This document shows, piece after piece, positions 25,696-34,986 of a stretch of 52,072 nt of DNA (position 1 is its first letter; each line of letters opens with the position of its first letter). The position numbers and the translations under genes were made by a program. The stretch comes from JAKRSD01 sp964473995. GTDB lineage: Bacteria > Bacteroidota > Bacteroidia > CAIKAF01. Under the pieces are notes generated by a model. The model was not told the DNA's origin. It saw nothing but the letters and a program-made list of their open reading frames with translations, and did no database searches. The stretch spans positions 1-52,072 of the forward strand of contig CAYYRB010000011.1 in NCBI GenBank assembly GCA_964473995.1, given 5' to 3'.

Positions 25696-27957
25696 CTATT
25701 TTGTTCCCACCACACTGATGGTTCCGCTTTTCTTGACTTCCTGGCCTTGCCCGGGACCTACCCCGTTGCCTACCAGAATCCAAAAATAAACACCATCCTG
25801 CAGGCCGCTTCCCAGGTTGGAAATTCCGGCAAATCCATTTTCAGAGGACTCCGTTTCAAATACCTTGGCTCCCCAACGGTTGAAAACCGAAAAAATGTAA
25901 TTGTAGCATTTATCGTAGATAGCGGGAAATGAATAGCTGTCGTTTACCCCGTCGCCATTTGGAGTAAGCACATTGGGCAAATCATCAAACAAAGGAGTAG
26001 GTTCTACCGTAATGTCTATCGTAGTATCGGATGCACAACCGGCAGTATCTGTAACGGAAAGAGAAACCGTGTAGCCCGATACCGACGGATAGGTATAAAA
26101 CACCAGCGAGTCTTGTGAAGAAGAAGTTCCTGCGCCGTCACCAAAATCCCAGGAAACCGTTTCGTAAGGATATGTGCCAAGCTCGGTGGTATTGGTAAAA
26201 AGGACTTCCCCAAAGCAAAGCGACTCGTAGGTAAATGCGGCTTCCGGTTTTTTGATTACCAAAAAGTTATATTCAAAAGTATCCTTGCATCCGAAATTGG
26301 TTTCTACCGTAAGTGATACAGGATAATTTCCATAACCCGGGAAAACCTGTGTAGGTTCCTCAGAGGTGGAAGTCACGGGATTTCCGTTTCCCGGATCATT
26401 AAATCCGAAATTCCAGAGCCAGGAATCTTGCACACTTCCCCAGGCATCGGAAACCTGAGTTTGATTGGAGAATACCACAGGGCTGTCGTCGCATACCTGC
26501 AGGGGAGCATAAGCAGCAACCGGTTTATCGTACATACGGATAAAAACGGAATCGGAACGAACACACCCTTCAAGGCTGACTACCGTAACGGAGACCGTAC
26601 CTTCGGAAGATACCAAGGTAGTTTCGGCATTACTGCCGGTATTCCAGGAATACGATTGCTTTCCGGCAGTGGCTTGCAGCGTAATGGGTGTGCCTTCGCA
26701 AAAAGCGGTATCTCCCGTTATGCTGAGCGGATTGGGAATAATGTTCATCGTAAACGGAGCCGAAGTGGTTACACACCCATTGGCATCAGTAGCCTCCACG
26801 GTGTAGGTTCCGGGAAACAACAATTGGGGATTCGCTCCTGCGAAACCGTTCCACTCGTATGACACAAACGTAGAGGGAGTCACGGTAAGTTGATACAAAT
26901 TACCTTCACAGCCCTCTGCCGGTCCGCTTATGACAGGGGTATTAACGGGAAATATGGTAAGCGTATTGCTGAACGGCGGACTTTGACAACCGTTTATGGT
27001 TACCTGAAGCGTGTAGGTTCCGTTGAAAAAAGTTTGTGCGTTATTAAATGTTACCGACGATAGATTATTGGTGTATCCTGACGGGCCTGACCAGTTGTAA
27101 ACCGTTCCTGCGGGAAGCGCCGGATTGGGAGTCATCGTAACGGTTTGACCTGCGCATGCGGGTGAGGTGATGTCGAAATTGGGAGCCGGCGGAATCGGAT
27201 TTACCGTTACGCTGGTGAATGCCGTATCGGATTCAAGCGAAAAATTATCCGTAACGATTACCGCATAAGTATAATTTCCGGCCGCGGTGGGAACTGATGC
27301 AAAATTGGCCGAAGTAGAGATTACCGTGGAAAAGTTGGGCAACAAATACCAGGCAAAAGAGTAAGAACCGGTGGCCGAACTGCCGTTGGCCGTGAGCACC
27401 AGCTGCTCGCCGAGGCAAATGGGGCCATTGTTTTGGGCTGCACTCAGCACTCCGCAGTTTGTGCTGCCAGAGCCGCCATTTTGGATAAGATTTATAGTAC
27501 CCGGTTGTTGTGAATAGTTAGTAACAAGCAAAATATAATATTGTCCGGTAACCCCGTTGGTGATATTTACATTTTCTACAGATGCCGCGGAAAAACTGCA
27601 GTCCTGATTGGATGCAGCCACGTTGTTACCGATGGAAGTACAACCCTGGGCCACGGTAGCAAAAGGCCCCCACAACATAAAATCAACGTCAATACCGGTT
27701 CCATTCGGATTCGTTTGGGTAAGCAACATGTCAATATTCCCACTTTGGCCAACCTGTAAGTAAAACCAATTGGGGTTCGGGGAAGATATCAAACAGTTGA
27801 TCGTTCCCAGACTGGGCTGTCCGGTAGGGCTGGCATAGGTAAGGCCTTGCTGAGCGCAGATAGGAGCCGCGTTATTGCACAAAGCCGACAACTGCGCCGA
27901 TGCATTTTGACCATAAAAAGCAACCAGGGCAAGAATGCCCACACATAATTTTTTCAT
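25696..27957 (-). CDS. Large surface protein with PKD/Ig-like domains and gliding-type C-terminal domain
   Basis: 753 residues. Signal peptide ending NASAQ, then the same N-terminal module as its neighbour (CNNAAPICAQQGLTY, SSPNPNWFYLQVGQSG). Several Ig-like segments follow, each holding Cys pairs (CAGQTVTMTPNP, CEGNLYQLTVTP, CEGTPITLQATAG), then two PKD-type domains (DSWLWNFGFND, VSWDFGDGAG) and a CHU_C sorting domain (LPNVLTPNGDGVNDSYSF, FSVFNRWGAKVFETES, QDGVYFWIL). It is about 220 residues longer than its paralogue because of extra Ig-like units in the middle. It starts 11 bp after the small exported protein gene and is probably in one operon with it. Confidence 0.93.
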   Translation of the reverse strand: MKKLCVGILALVAFYGQNASAQLSALCNNAAPICAQQGLTYASPTGQPSLGTINCLISSPNPNWFYLQVGQSGNIDMLLTQTNPNGTGIDVDFMLWGPFATVAQGCTSIGNNVAASNQDCSFSAASVENVNITNGVTGQYYILLVTNYSQQPGTINLIQNGGSGSTNCGVLSAAQNNGPICLGEQLVLTANGSSATGSYSFAWYLLPNFSTVISTSANFASVPTAAGNYTYAVIVTDNFSLESDTAFTSVTVNPIPPAPNFDITSPACAGQTVTMTPNPALPAGTVYNWSGPSGYTNNLSSVTFNNAQTFFNGTYTLQVTINGCQSPPFSNTLTIFPVNTPVISGPAEGCEGNLYQLTVTPSTFVSYEWNGFAGANPQLLFPGTYTVEATDANGCVTTSAPFTMNIIPNPLSITGDTAFCEGTPITLQATAGKQSYSWNTGSNAETTLVSSEGTVSVTVVSLEGCVRSDSVFIRMYDKPVAAYAPLQVCDDSPVVFSNQTQVSDAWGSVQDSWLWNFGFNDPGNGNPVTSTSEEPTQVFPGYGNYPVSLTVETNFGCKDTFEYNFLVIKKPEAAFTYESLCFGEVLFTNTTELGTYPYETVSWDFGDGAGTSSSQDSLVFYTYPSVSGYTVSLSVTDTAGCASDTTIDITVEPTPLFDDLPNVLTPNGDGVNDSYSFPAIYDKCYNYIFSVFNRWGAKVFETESSENGFAGISNLGSGLQDGVYFWILVGNGVGPGQGQEVKKSGTISVVGTK

Positions 27958-27968
27958 GCCTGTCTCGG

Positions 27969-28325
27969 TTATTTTTGAATCAACTTTTTACGGGATGCCT
28001 CATCCGATTGCTCTCCCTTAGCCTTTTCCCTGAGAGCTAGAATAATTTCGCGGGATTCCTCCTCAGAAATCGCCGATGCATGAGCACACAGAGTCCAAGC
28101 CCCTTTTTCATTCACCACAGAAACGGGAAAAATTCTACTTTCGGCATAAACCAACTCCATAAAGGCCGCTTTTTGGCCATCATTGCCAAACTGATTTAAA
28201 TCAACCACCAAAAAGTGTTTTCCCTTTTCCTTTAAATCGGTGGAGGTTTTCACAAAACCGGACTGGGCCAATGCACCAACCAGAGAAAATCCCCAAAACG
28301 TAAAAACTACAGCTACTTTTTTCAT
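27969..28325 (-). CDS. Small exported protein of unknown function
   Basis: 118 residues with a signal peptide (MKKVAVVFTFWGFSLVGALA-Q). The mature part has FLVVDLNQFGNDGQKAAFME, VSVVNEKGAWTLCAHASAIS and a charged helical C-terminus (EEESREIILALREKAKGE). I do not recognise a family. It leads an operon with the 753-residue CHU_C protein, 11 bp apart, which suggests a role with that protein's export or folding; this is inference only. Confidence 0.75.
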   Translation of the reverse strand: MKKVAVVFTFWGFSLVGALAQSGFVKTSTDLKEKGKHFLVVDLNQFGNDGQKAAFMELVYAESRIFPVSVVNEKGAWTLCAHASAISEEESREIILALREKAKGEQSDEASRKKLIQK

Positions 28326-28351
28326 GTGTCAAATTCAAAAGTTACGAACCA

Positions 28352-28359
28352 CAAATATA
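28352..28359 (-). promoter_or_regulatory. -7 box TATATTTG for the small exported protein operon
   Basis: Reverse-strand exact match to TAnnTTTG, 26 bases upstream of the start. Confidence 0.5.
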
Positions 28360-28469
28360 TCTTTTTATACCAATTCGATAGACATTTTAACAATTATCAA
28401 AAATTCAAGAAATTCATTTTGAAGTTTCACTTTGCATTAAATGTTTAATTTCGACCCGTTTTATTGCCT

Positions 28470-30998
28470 ATGAATATCGTATTTATTCGACTCGTTTCTG
28501 TTTGCTTTGTCTTGTTTTATGGTTCAGTAACCTTTGCGCAAAGCATAAAAATCGCGGGCTCCGTAAAAGATGCCGACAGCAATCAGCCAATTCCGTTCGT
28601 AAACATTTCGGTTAAGGATATGCCGGGCGGAACCGCATCAGATTTAAACGGAAAATTTGAATTATCCGTCCCCCCCGGACTGAAAACAATCATTTTTTCC
28701 GCCATCGGGTATGAAAAAGTGACGAGGGTGGTGGAAGTAAAAGCAGGTGCAACACCCAGCCTCAATATCACCATGCTGCAAACATCCAAGCAGTTGGACA
28801 TTATGGTGGTTTCTGCATCGAAATATGAAACCAAGCAACAAGAGCTCACCTCCTCGGTAGAGGTAATCAAGCCTACTTTAGTAGAAAATAAAAACGTAAC
28901 GAGTATTGACAAAGCCATTGAACAGACTCCGGGCGTGGCCATCGTTGATAATGAACCCCAGATTCGCGGAGGAAGCGGATTCAGTTCAGGGCTTGGCAGT
29001 CGTGTGATGATTCTGGTGGATGATATTCCCCTTATGCGCGGAGATGCGGGAAGACCGGTTTGGGGTTTCATTCCCATTGAGAATGTGGAACAAATTGAAG
29101 TATTGAAAGGAGCCTCATCCGTATTGTACGGCTCCTCTGCCCTGAACGGAGCCATCAATGTGCGCACGGCTTTTGCCAAAGAAAAACCCATCACCAAAAT
29201 AACCCTGATGAGCGGTTTGTACAGCCGGCCCGACGACCCCGCACAGCGTGAATTTCTTTACGGGGAAACCGACACGGCAAAACCTTATAAAAAGCGACCT
29301 CTCCCCTTTTTTACGGGTTTAAGCGCCATGCATGCCCGCAAGATTGACAACTTTGATTTCGTGGTGGCGGGTAATCTGTTCTGGGATGAAAGTTACATAG
29401 GCCCCGAAAATCGAAAAATACTACCTCCGGGCGTGACTCCCCTGGCCGATTATGACGCCCTCATCAGTCCGAACAACAGAGGTAAATATGAAAAGAGGGC
29501 CCGTGTCAATTTCAGTACCCGCATCCGTAATAAAAAAGTGGAAGGGTTGATTTATGGAATCAACGGAAACATCATGTACCAGGAAGAAGGACAGACCTAT
29601 TTCTGGCTGAACGATTCTGCGGGCATGTATAATGCATTCCCAGGTTCGCTGATCAATTTTAAGAATCTGATGTTTTATGTGGATCCTTACATTTCCTATA
29701 CGAACAAATCGGGCGACAAACACTCCCTGAGAGGAAGGTATTTTTACTCCGATGGGAAAACAGACCGAAAACAGGCCACCCGAAGTGATCAGTATTATGT
29801 GGATTATCAATACCAGCGTTTATTCAAAAAACTAAACTTTAACCTGATAACGGGCCTTACCGCTACATACACGAATTCGAGTGGAGAGGTATTTATCGGT
29901 ACGCCTGACGGGAAAAACAAAAGCAGTCAGTTAAATGCTTCATTATATACTCAAATTGAAAAGAAATTTTTCAAACGCCTCACCATTCAGGGAGGGGCAC
30001 GTTTTGAATATTTTGAAATAAACGGAGAATATGCGGGAAAACCCGTATTCCGCGCCGGAGCCAATCTGATGATCACCGAAGGAACCTACATGCGTGCCTC
30101 CATCGGACAGGGCTACCGGTTTCCCTCCATCGGCGAAAGGTATATTGTTACAAGCGTAGGAGGTTTCGGCTTTTATCCCAATCCTGACCTGAAGCCGGAG
30201 ACCTCATGGAGCACCGAATACGGAATCAAGCAGATGTTCCGCATCAAAAACTTCGTAGGCTTTGTGGACGTGGTAGGATTTTACCAGCGGTACAACAACT
30301 TTGTGGAATTTTATGCCGGACTATGGGGAGCCCCCCCTCCCGATAATCCTTTTGACATAGGCAAACGGCTAGGGTTCAAATTTGTAAATACCGGAAAAGC
30401 CGTCGTTTACGGAGGGGAGTTATCCATAGGCGGTTTTGGAAAAATCGCCAAAAACGTAGAGCTCCAAATTATGGCCGGGTATACCTATTCCAGACCGCTT
30501 TCACTCTCCAAAGACCGGGTGGTTGATTCCTTTATCAGCAATCCTGTTACGGGTACACAATACAATGTCAACTATAACAATTCATCGGCAGGTGACTCCA
30601 CCAGCGGAATTCTAAAATACCGCATCGAACATTTGGCCAAATTTGATGCGGAAATTTTACTGAGCGGATTTGAATCCAAGGTCGGAAAGGTATTTAACGG
30701 TTTTTCCATAGGAGCCTCCGTACGCTATTACAGCGGCATGCGCAACATAGACCGTTTCTTTATCGCCTACGACAAACCCACAGGTTTTGGTACGGGAATC
30801 ACCAACTATGCAGCCAACAACAACGGAAAATTCACCAGTGATGCCGTGGTGATTGATGCACGGCTTGGATATGAACTCAAAAAACATTTTCGGTTCGGTT
30901 TAATCATGAACAACATACTCAATAAAGCGTACACACTGCGCCCCATGAGTCCTGAAGCCCCACGCGCAACATCCCTTCAGGTAGTTTACAAAATCTAA
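28470..30998 (+). CDS. TonB-dependent outer membrane receptor
   Basis: 842 residues from the ATG at 28470 (an in-frame TTG at 28464 is less likely). Signal peptide to about 23, a carboxypeptidase-like regulatory domain (about 27-110: GSVKDADSNQPIPFVNISV, GTASDLNGKFEL), a plug domain (SVEVIKPTL, DKAIEQTPGVAIVDNEPQI, VEQIEVLKGASSVLYGSSA) and a long beta-barrel ending in a typical aromatic-terminated strand (SLQVVYKI). It imports an unknown substrate across the outer membrane with TonB energy. It is followed 16 bp later by a T9SS-secreted protein, and the two are likely one transcript. Confidence 0.94.
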   Translation: MNIVFIRLVSVCFVLFYGSVTFAQSIKIAGSVKDADSNQPIPFVNISVKDMPGGTASDLNGKFELSVPPGLKTIIFSAIGYEKVTRVVEVKAGATPSLNITMLQTSKQLDIMVVSASKYETKQQELTSSVEVIKPTLVENKNVTSIDKAIEQTPGVAIVDNEPQIRGGSGFSSGLGSRVMILVDDIPLMRGDAGRPVWGFIPIENVEQIEVLKGASSVLYGSSALNGAINVRTAFAKEKPITKITLMSGLYSRPDDPAQREFLYGETDTAKPYKKRPLPFFTGLSAMHARKIDNFDFVVAGNLFWDESYIGPENRKILPPGVTPLADYDALISPNNRGKYEKRARVNFSTRIRNKKVEGLIYGINGNIMYQEEGQTYFWLNDSAGMYNAFPGSLINFKNLMFYVDPYISYTNKSGDKHSLRGRYFYSDGKTDRKQATRSDQYYVDYQYQRLFKKLNFNLITGLTATYTNSSGEVFIGTPDGKNKSSQLNASLYTQIEKKFFKRLTIQGGARFEYFEINGEYAGKPVFRAGANLMITEGTYMRASIGQGYRFPSIGERYIVTSVGGFGFYPNPDLKPETSWSTEYGIKQMFRIKNFVGFVDVVGFYQRYNNFVEFYAGLWGAPPPDNPFDIGKRLGFKFVNTGKAVVYGGELSIGGFGKIAKNVELQIMAGYTYSRPLSLSKDRVVDSFISNPVTGTQYNVNYNNSSAGDSTSGILKYRIEHLAKFDAEILLSGFESKVGKVFNGFSIGASVRYYSGMRNIDRFFIAYDKPTGFGTGITNYAANNNGKFTSDAVVIDARLGYELKKHFRFGLIMNNILNKAYTLRPMSPEAPRATSLQVVYKI

Positions 30999-31014
30999 TA
31001 AAAAAAGAAAAAAC

Positions 31015-31944
31015 ATGAAAAAACAAGTACTTACATGGACGGCAGCCCTGCTGGGCGGAACCTTGTCTCTGCTGGCTCAGCCGGTGATTCCCAACGGCGA
31101 TTTGGAATCATGGACAACCATTTCGGGCGGAGATGAACCCACGGGCGGTTATCTGAAATCGCTGAACCAGATTTTGGCATTTCCGGGCGGACCACCCGCA
31201 ACCTGCTTCAAGGAAACCGCGAATCCACATGGAGGAACTGCAGCAGCAAAAATCGTTTCCGCCAGTTTTGCCACATTGGGAATTTTTATTCCGGGAGCCC
31301 TTGGAACCATCACACCCATCGCCAATCCCGTTTCTGCCCAGTTGGCGGAGCCCTTTACCGGCAAACCGGAATCCATTCGCGCATGGTTAAAATATACCCC
31401 GGTTACAGGCGACTCCGCCGAGGTTTTCGGGTATCTGTTCAAAACCACGGGAGGAGTGAGAGAAACGCTTGCCGTAGCTTCGCAAATATTCCTCCAGGCT
31501 GTTCCCAACTGGACAGAGATTACCGTTCCATTTACCTATTTGAATGCCAATGCCACACCTGACTCTGCCTCACTTCTGTTTGTTTCAAGTGCGGGATACA
31601 ATTTCAGCAACCTATTCCTTTGTCAGGGCAGTGCCGGTTCCACGCTTTGGATTGATGATGTTTCATATGTGTATCCGTCATCCATTACCGAATCAGGAAA
31701 AGAGTCCGATAAGCTGACCGTTTTCCCCAATCCGGCAGAAGATTTCCTTACATTAACTTTTGCCTACGAAGTACCTTCGGGCACGGTTTCCGTAGCCGAC
31801 ATGAAAGGCCGTGAAGTACTTAAAACAAGCTTCACGGGCACACAACAGAATATCGATGTTTCAGCATTACAATCAGGAAGCTATGTAATTTCGCTGGGCA
31901 ACGAAAAAGGGCTTCTGGCTCGCAAGACATTTCTTAAAAAATAA
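31015..31944 (+). CDS. Secreted protein with T9SS type A sorting domain
   Basis: 309 residues. Signal peptide (MKKQVLTWTAALLGGTLSLL-AQ), then a single domain of about 200 residues opening with IPNGDLESWTTISGGDEPTG and ending with TLWIDDVSYVYPS. This pattern is seen in carbohydrate-related beta-sandwich (PCMD-like) proteins of the phylum; I am not certain of the family. The C-terminus is a type A T9SS domain (LTVFPNPAEDFLTLTF, GSYVISLGNEKG, ARKTFLKK). Its position behind the receptor suggests a surface partner that binds or delivers the ligand. Confidence 0.85.
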   Translation: MKKQVLTWTAALLGGTLSLLAQPVIPNGDLESWTTISGGDEPTGGYLKSLNQILAFPGGPPATCFKETANPHGGTAAAKIVSASFATLGIFIPGALGTITPIANPVSAQLAEPFTGKPESIRAWLKYTPVTGDSAEVFGYLFKTTGGVRETLAVASQIFLQAVPNWTEITVPFTYLNANATPDSASLLFVSSAGYNFSNLFLCQGSAGSTLWIDDVSYVYPSSITESGKESDKLTVFPNPAEDFLTLTFAYEVPSGTVSVADMKGREVLKTSFTGTQQNIDVSALQSGSYVISLGNEKGLLARKTFLKK

Positions 31945-31961
31945 TCCGATTTGATTGAACG

Positions 31962-31989
31962 AAAAGCCGGAGATTACCCTCCGGCTTTT
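31962..31989 (+). terminator. Rho-independent terminator after the receptor operon
   Basis: Perfect 11-bp stem (31962-31972 with 31979-31989), six-base loop ATTACC, followed by a T-rich run. Confidence 0.92.
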
Positions 31990-32029
31990 TTATTTTAGGC
32001 ATCATGCAGTGCCGAGAACGCTTTTTTCT

Positions 32030-32037
32030 TAGTTTTG
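32030..32037 (+). promoter_or_regulatory. -7 box TAGTTTTG before pyrG
   Basis: Exact match to TAnnTTTG, 27 bases before the pyrG start. Confidence 0.5.
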
Positions 32038-32064
32038 TATCCCGTTACATTGTTTTAAATTCAA

Positions 32065-33726
32065 ATGGCTCAAACCAAGTATGTATTCGTAACGGGCGGA
32101 GTTGCCTCGTCTCTCGGAAAAGGAATTTTAGCAGCCTCGCTGGGCAAATTGCTCATAGAACGTGGCTTCCGCGTTACCATCCAAAAATTAGATCCCTACA
32201 TCAACGTTGATCCGGGAACCCTGAACCCTTACGAACACGGTGAATGTTTTGTAACCGACGACGGAGCCGAAACCGACTTGGATCTGGGTCATTACGAACG
32301 CTTTCTGGACGTGAGCACATCACAGGCCAATAACGTTACCACCGGCCGCATATATCAAACCGTAATCAATAAAGAACGCAGAGGCGATTACCTCGGCAAA
32401 ACCGTGCAGGTAATTCCGCACATTACGGACGAAATAAAACGCAGAATACGCCTGTTGGGCGAAACCGGAAAATACGACATCGTACTCACCGAAATAGGCG
32501 GAACCGTGGGCGACATTGAATCGCTCCCCTACATTGAGGCGGTAAGACAGCTTAAATGGGATTTGGGAGGGGAAAACGCCATCGTGCTGCACCTTACCTT
32601 GTTGCCCTTTTTGCGTACATCGGGCGAATTGAAAACCAAGCCCACACAACACTCCGTAAAAATGCTGCTGGAATCGGGAGTGATGGCCGATATTTTGGCG
32701 CTGCGCACAGAATTCAGCATAGACCAGGACATCCGCCGAAAAATTGCCCTTTTCTGCAATATTGACCGTGAAGCCGCTATTGAAGTCATTGATGCGGAAA
32801 CCATATACGATGTGCCTCTTCTCCTGCAAAAAGAAGGATTAGACAAGGTGGTTTTGAAAAAATTAGGCCTTTCCCTAAAGCGGGAGCCCAAACTCACCGC
32901 CTGGAAAGAGTTTCTGCATACTTTTAAAAATCCGGAAGGCGAAGTGAACATCGGCCTGGTGGGTAAATATGTGGAATTAAAAGATTCCTATTTGTCCATT
33001 CACGAAGCCTTGGTGCATGCCGGAGTGAAAAACAAGGTAAAAACCAAAATCAAATGGATTCATTCCGAAGACCTGGAAGAATTCACCAATGAAGAATTAA
33101 AAGCAGAAATAGGCTCTCTGGACGGAATTTTGGTTGCCCCCGGTTTCGGTAACAGGGGTATAGAAGGAAAAATCAGGGCCATTCGCTATGCGAGAGAAAA
33201 TAATCTTCCTTTTTTCGGCATCTGCCTAGGTATGCAATGCGCGGTAATTGAATTTGCGCGCAACGTGCTGCAGATGCCCGATGCCAATTCCACCGAATTT
33301 GACGACACCACCAAATTTCCCGTCATACACCTCCAAAAAGACCAAGTGGATGTGACCGAAAAAGGCGGTACCATGCGCCTCGGATTGTACAACTGCAAAC
33401 TCGAGAAAAACTCCCTTGCCGCAAAAGCATACGGAGAAACCAATATTTACGAAAGACACCGACATCGCTATGAGTTTAACAATACGTATCTGGAAGCCTA
33501 CAAAAAAGCGGGCATGAAAATTACCGGTATGAACCCGGAAAAACATCTGGTGGAAATCGTAGAGGTGGAAAACCATCCTTTCTTTTTGGGTGTGCAGTTC
33601 CATCCCGAATACCGAAGTCGGGTACTCACGCCGCATCCCGTGTTTGTTTCCTTCATCAGTGCAGCCATTGAGAATCATCGGAAAAAAGAAAAATCAAAAG
33701 CAAAACCGAAAAAAACGGTCAGTTAA
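32065..33726 (+). CDS. pyrG: CTP synthase
   Basis: Glutamine-dependent amination of UTP to CTP; 553 residues. Seen: the synthase-domain P-loop GGVASSLGKGI near the N-terminus, KLDPYINVDPGTLNPYEHGE, GGTVGDIES, and a class I glutamine amidotransferase domain with the nucleophile Cys387 in FFGICLGMQ and the His/Glu pair in FHPEYRS. A Lys-rich tail closes the protein. It starts the operon pyrG-Nudix-lipoprotein, with 3 bp to the Nudix gene. Confidence 0.98.
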   Translation: MAQTKYVFVTGGVASSLGKGILAASLGKLLIERGFRVTIQKLDPYINVDPGTLNPYEHGECFVTDDGAETDLDLGHYERFLDVSTSQANNVTTGRIYQTVINKERRGDYLGKTVQVIPHITDEIKRRIRLLGETGKYDIVLTEIGGTVGDIESLPYIEAVRQLKWDLGGENAIVLHLTLLPFLRTSGELKTKPTQHSVKMLLESGVMADILALRTEFSIDQDIRRKIALFCNIDREAAIEVIDAETIYDVPLLLQKEGLDKVVLKKLGLSLKREPKLTAWKEFLHTFKNPEGEVNIGLVGKYVELKDSYLSIHEALVHAGVKNKVKTKIKWIHSEDLEEFTNEELKAEIGSLDGILVAPGFGNRGIEGKIRAIRYARENNLPFFGICLGMQCAVIEFARNVLQMPDANSTEFDDTTKFPVIHLQKDQVDVTEKGGTMRLGLYNCKLEKNSLAAKAYGETNIYERHRHRYEFNNTYLEAYKKAGMKITGMNPEKHLVEIVEVENHPFFLGVQFHPEYRSRVLTPHPVFVSFISAAIENHRKKEKSKAKPKKTVS

Positions 33727-33729
33727 ACC

Positions 33730-34281
33730 ATGAATTTCTGTTCGCATTGCGGAGCCACTGTGCATCTTTCGGTGATACCGGGAGATACGGTGATGCGATT
33801 TTACTGCTCCGCCTGCGAAACCGTTCATTACCAAAACCCTAAAATCATCGTGGGATGTATTGCGGTGGATGAAAATAACCGGGTACTGCTGTGCAAAAGG
33901 GCCATAGAACCCCGGATAGGCAAATGGGGCATTCCAGCGGGATATTTAGAAAACGGAGAAACCATAGAGGCGGGAGCCGTAAGGGAAACCTTCGAAGAAT
34001 CGAACGGCGTCGTGGCCGAGCTTAGTCTGCATTGTATTTACAATTTACCTCATGTAAACCAGGTGTATATTTATTTCCGGGGGAAATTGGTTTCCTGGGA
34101 TTTTGAACCCAATGCCGAAACATCGGCCGCGGGATTGTTTTCAGAAAATGAGATACCATGGGATGAATTAGCATTTACTTCAAACCGCTTTGCACTTCAA
34201 AAACACTTTTCACATGAAAAAGGACCGCATCAATCCGTGTTTATCGGGCATTTTGAGCCCACGGGTAATTCTGATTTTTAG
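33730..34281 (+). CDS. Nudix hydrolase with N-terminal zinc ribbon
   Basis: 183 residues. The N-terminal zinc ribbon has Cys4, Cys7, Cys26 and Cys29 (CSHC and CSAC). The Nudix box starts at Gly71 (GYLENGETIEAGAVRETFEE, with REtfEE at 85-90). It hydrolyses a nucleoside diphosphate linked to another group; ADP-ribose, NADH or ADP-sugars are typical for zinc-ribbon members. The gene follows pyrG by 3 bp. Its last 68 bases also encode the start of the next protein in another frame. Confidence 0.92.
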   Translation: MNFCSHCGATVHLSVIPGDTVMRFYCSACETVHYQNPKIIVGCIAVDENNRVLLCKRAIEPRIGKWGIPAGYLENGETIEAGAVRETFEESNGVVAELSLHCIYNLPHVNQVYIYFRGKLVSWDFEPNAETSAAGLFSENEIPWDELAFTSNRFALQKHFSHEKGPHQSVFIGHFEPTGNSDF

Positions 34282-34588
34282 CATTTCTCTTCTCCTGCTT
34301 CCCGGATGCAAAAAGGAACCTTGGCAGGGAAAATTCGTAGCACCCGAAGGTAATCAATGCTATCTGCTCGATTATGTCGTCGTGCACCAAGACAATACAG
34401 CCGATGTGAAGTACGAAGCCCTGAAAGACGATGCAAATTTTGCGGCTTATTACAGAGAATCGGATAGCATTTTAAACATCCGCGAAATCAACAAAGACTG
34501 GTTTTTCAAATACCGGAATGATACGCTGTTCGAAGTATCCAACTTAGATCCGTTTTGCTTTCTGGTGAAGGAGAAAGAAGACAAGTAA
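34214..34588 (+). CDS. Small putative lipoprotein overlapping the Nudix gene
   Basis: 124 residues from the ATG at 34214, or about 111 from an in-frame TTG at 34253. A hydrophobic segment (VILIFSISLLLLPGC) ends in a lipobox-like LPGC followed by KKEPW, so a lipoprotein is likely. The mature part has CYLLDYVVVHQDNTADVKYE and a Cys-Phe near the end. I do not recognise a family. From the ATG, the frame overlaps the Nudix gene by 68 bp; from the TTG, by 29 bp. The shorter start gives a more typical signal peptide. Confidence 0.7.
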   Translation: MKKDRINPCLSGILSPRVILIFSISLLLLPGCKKEPWQGKFVAPEGNQCYLLDYVVVHQDNTADVKYEALKDDANFAAYYRESDSILNIREINKDWFFKYRNDTLFEVSNLDPFCFLVKEKEDK

Positions 34589-34642
34589 AAAAGTTTACAT
34601 AATCTTAATCCAAATACTCTTCCTTACAATATCAACCATCGT

Positions 34643-34660
34643 AATATTGCAATATTTTTA
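34643..34660 (+). promoter_or_regulatory. Palindromic operator overlapping the -7 box of the arsenic operon
   Basis: AATATTGCAATATT at 34643-34656 is a perfect 14-bp palindrome. It overlaps TATTTTTA at 34653-34660, a 7-of-8 match to TAnnTTTG, which sits two bases before the arsR ATG. An ArsR dimer bound there would block the promoter. Confidence 0.65.
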
Positions 34661-34662
34661 TT

Positions 34663-34986
34663 ATGGGAATAACTAAATCTACTTTATTTTCAAAAACAGA
34701 CAATCGTCTGGCTCAAACGGCAAAAGCGCTCGGCCATCCCGCCCGTATTGCGATCATCAAACACTTATTGAAAGTAAATGCCTGTATTTGTAATGACCTG
34801 ATGGATGTTGTTCCCTTATCCCAGCCCACGCTGTCCCAACATTTGAAAGAACTGAAAACGGCAGGTATAATACAGGGAAATGTGGATGGAACCTCGATTT
34901 GCTATTGCCTGAATGAGAAAGCCATTGCACCATTGAAAACGCTGCTCGAAAAAATTTCCCGCCACGATAAACCCAATTGTTGCTGA
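34663..34986 (+). CDS. arsR: ArsR-family metalloid-responsive repressor
   Basis: 107-residue winged-helix repressor. Seen: GHPARIAIIKHLL, the recognition helix LSQPTLSQHLKELKTAGII, and a wing ending CYCLNEKA. Candidate arsenite ligands are Cys41 and Cys43 in ACICNDL, near the site used by classical ArsR, plus a Cys-Cys pair at the very C-terminus (PNCC). It should repress its own operon and release DNA on binding As(III). The gene abuts arsC, whose ATG directly follows the arsR stop. Confidence 0.93.
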   Translation: MGITKSTLFSKTDNRLAQTAKALGHPARIAIIKHLLKVNACICNDLMDVVPLSQPTLSQHLKELKTAGIIQGNVDGTSICYCLNEKAIAPLKTLLEKISRHDKPNCC

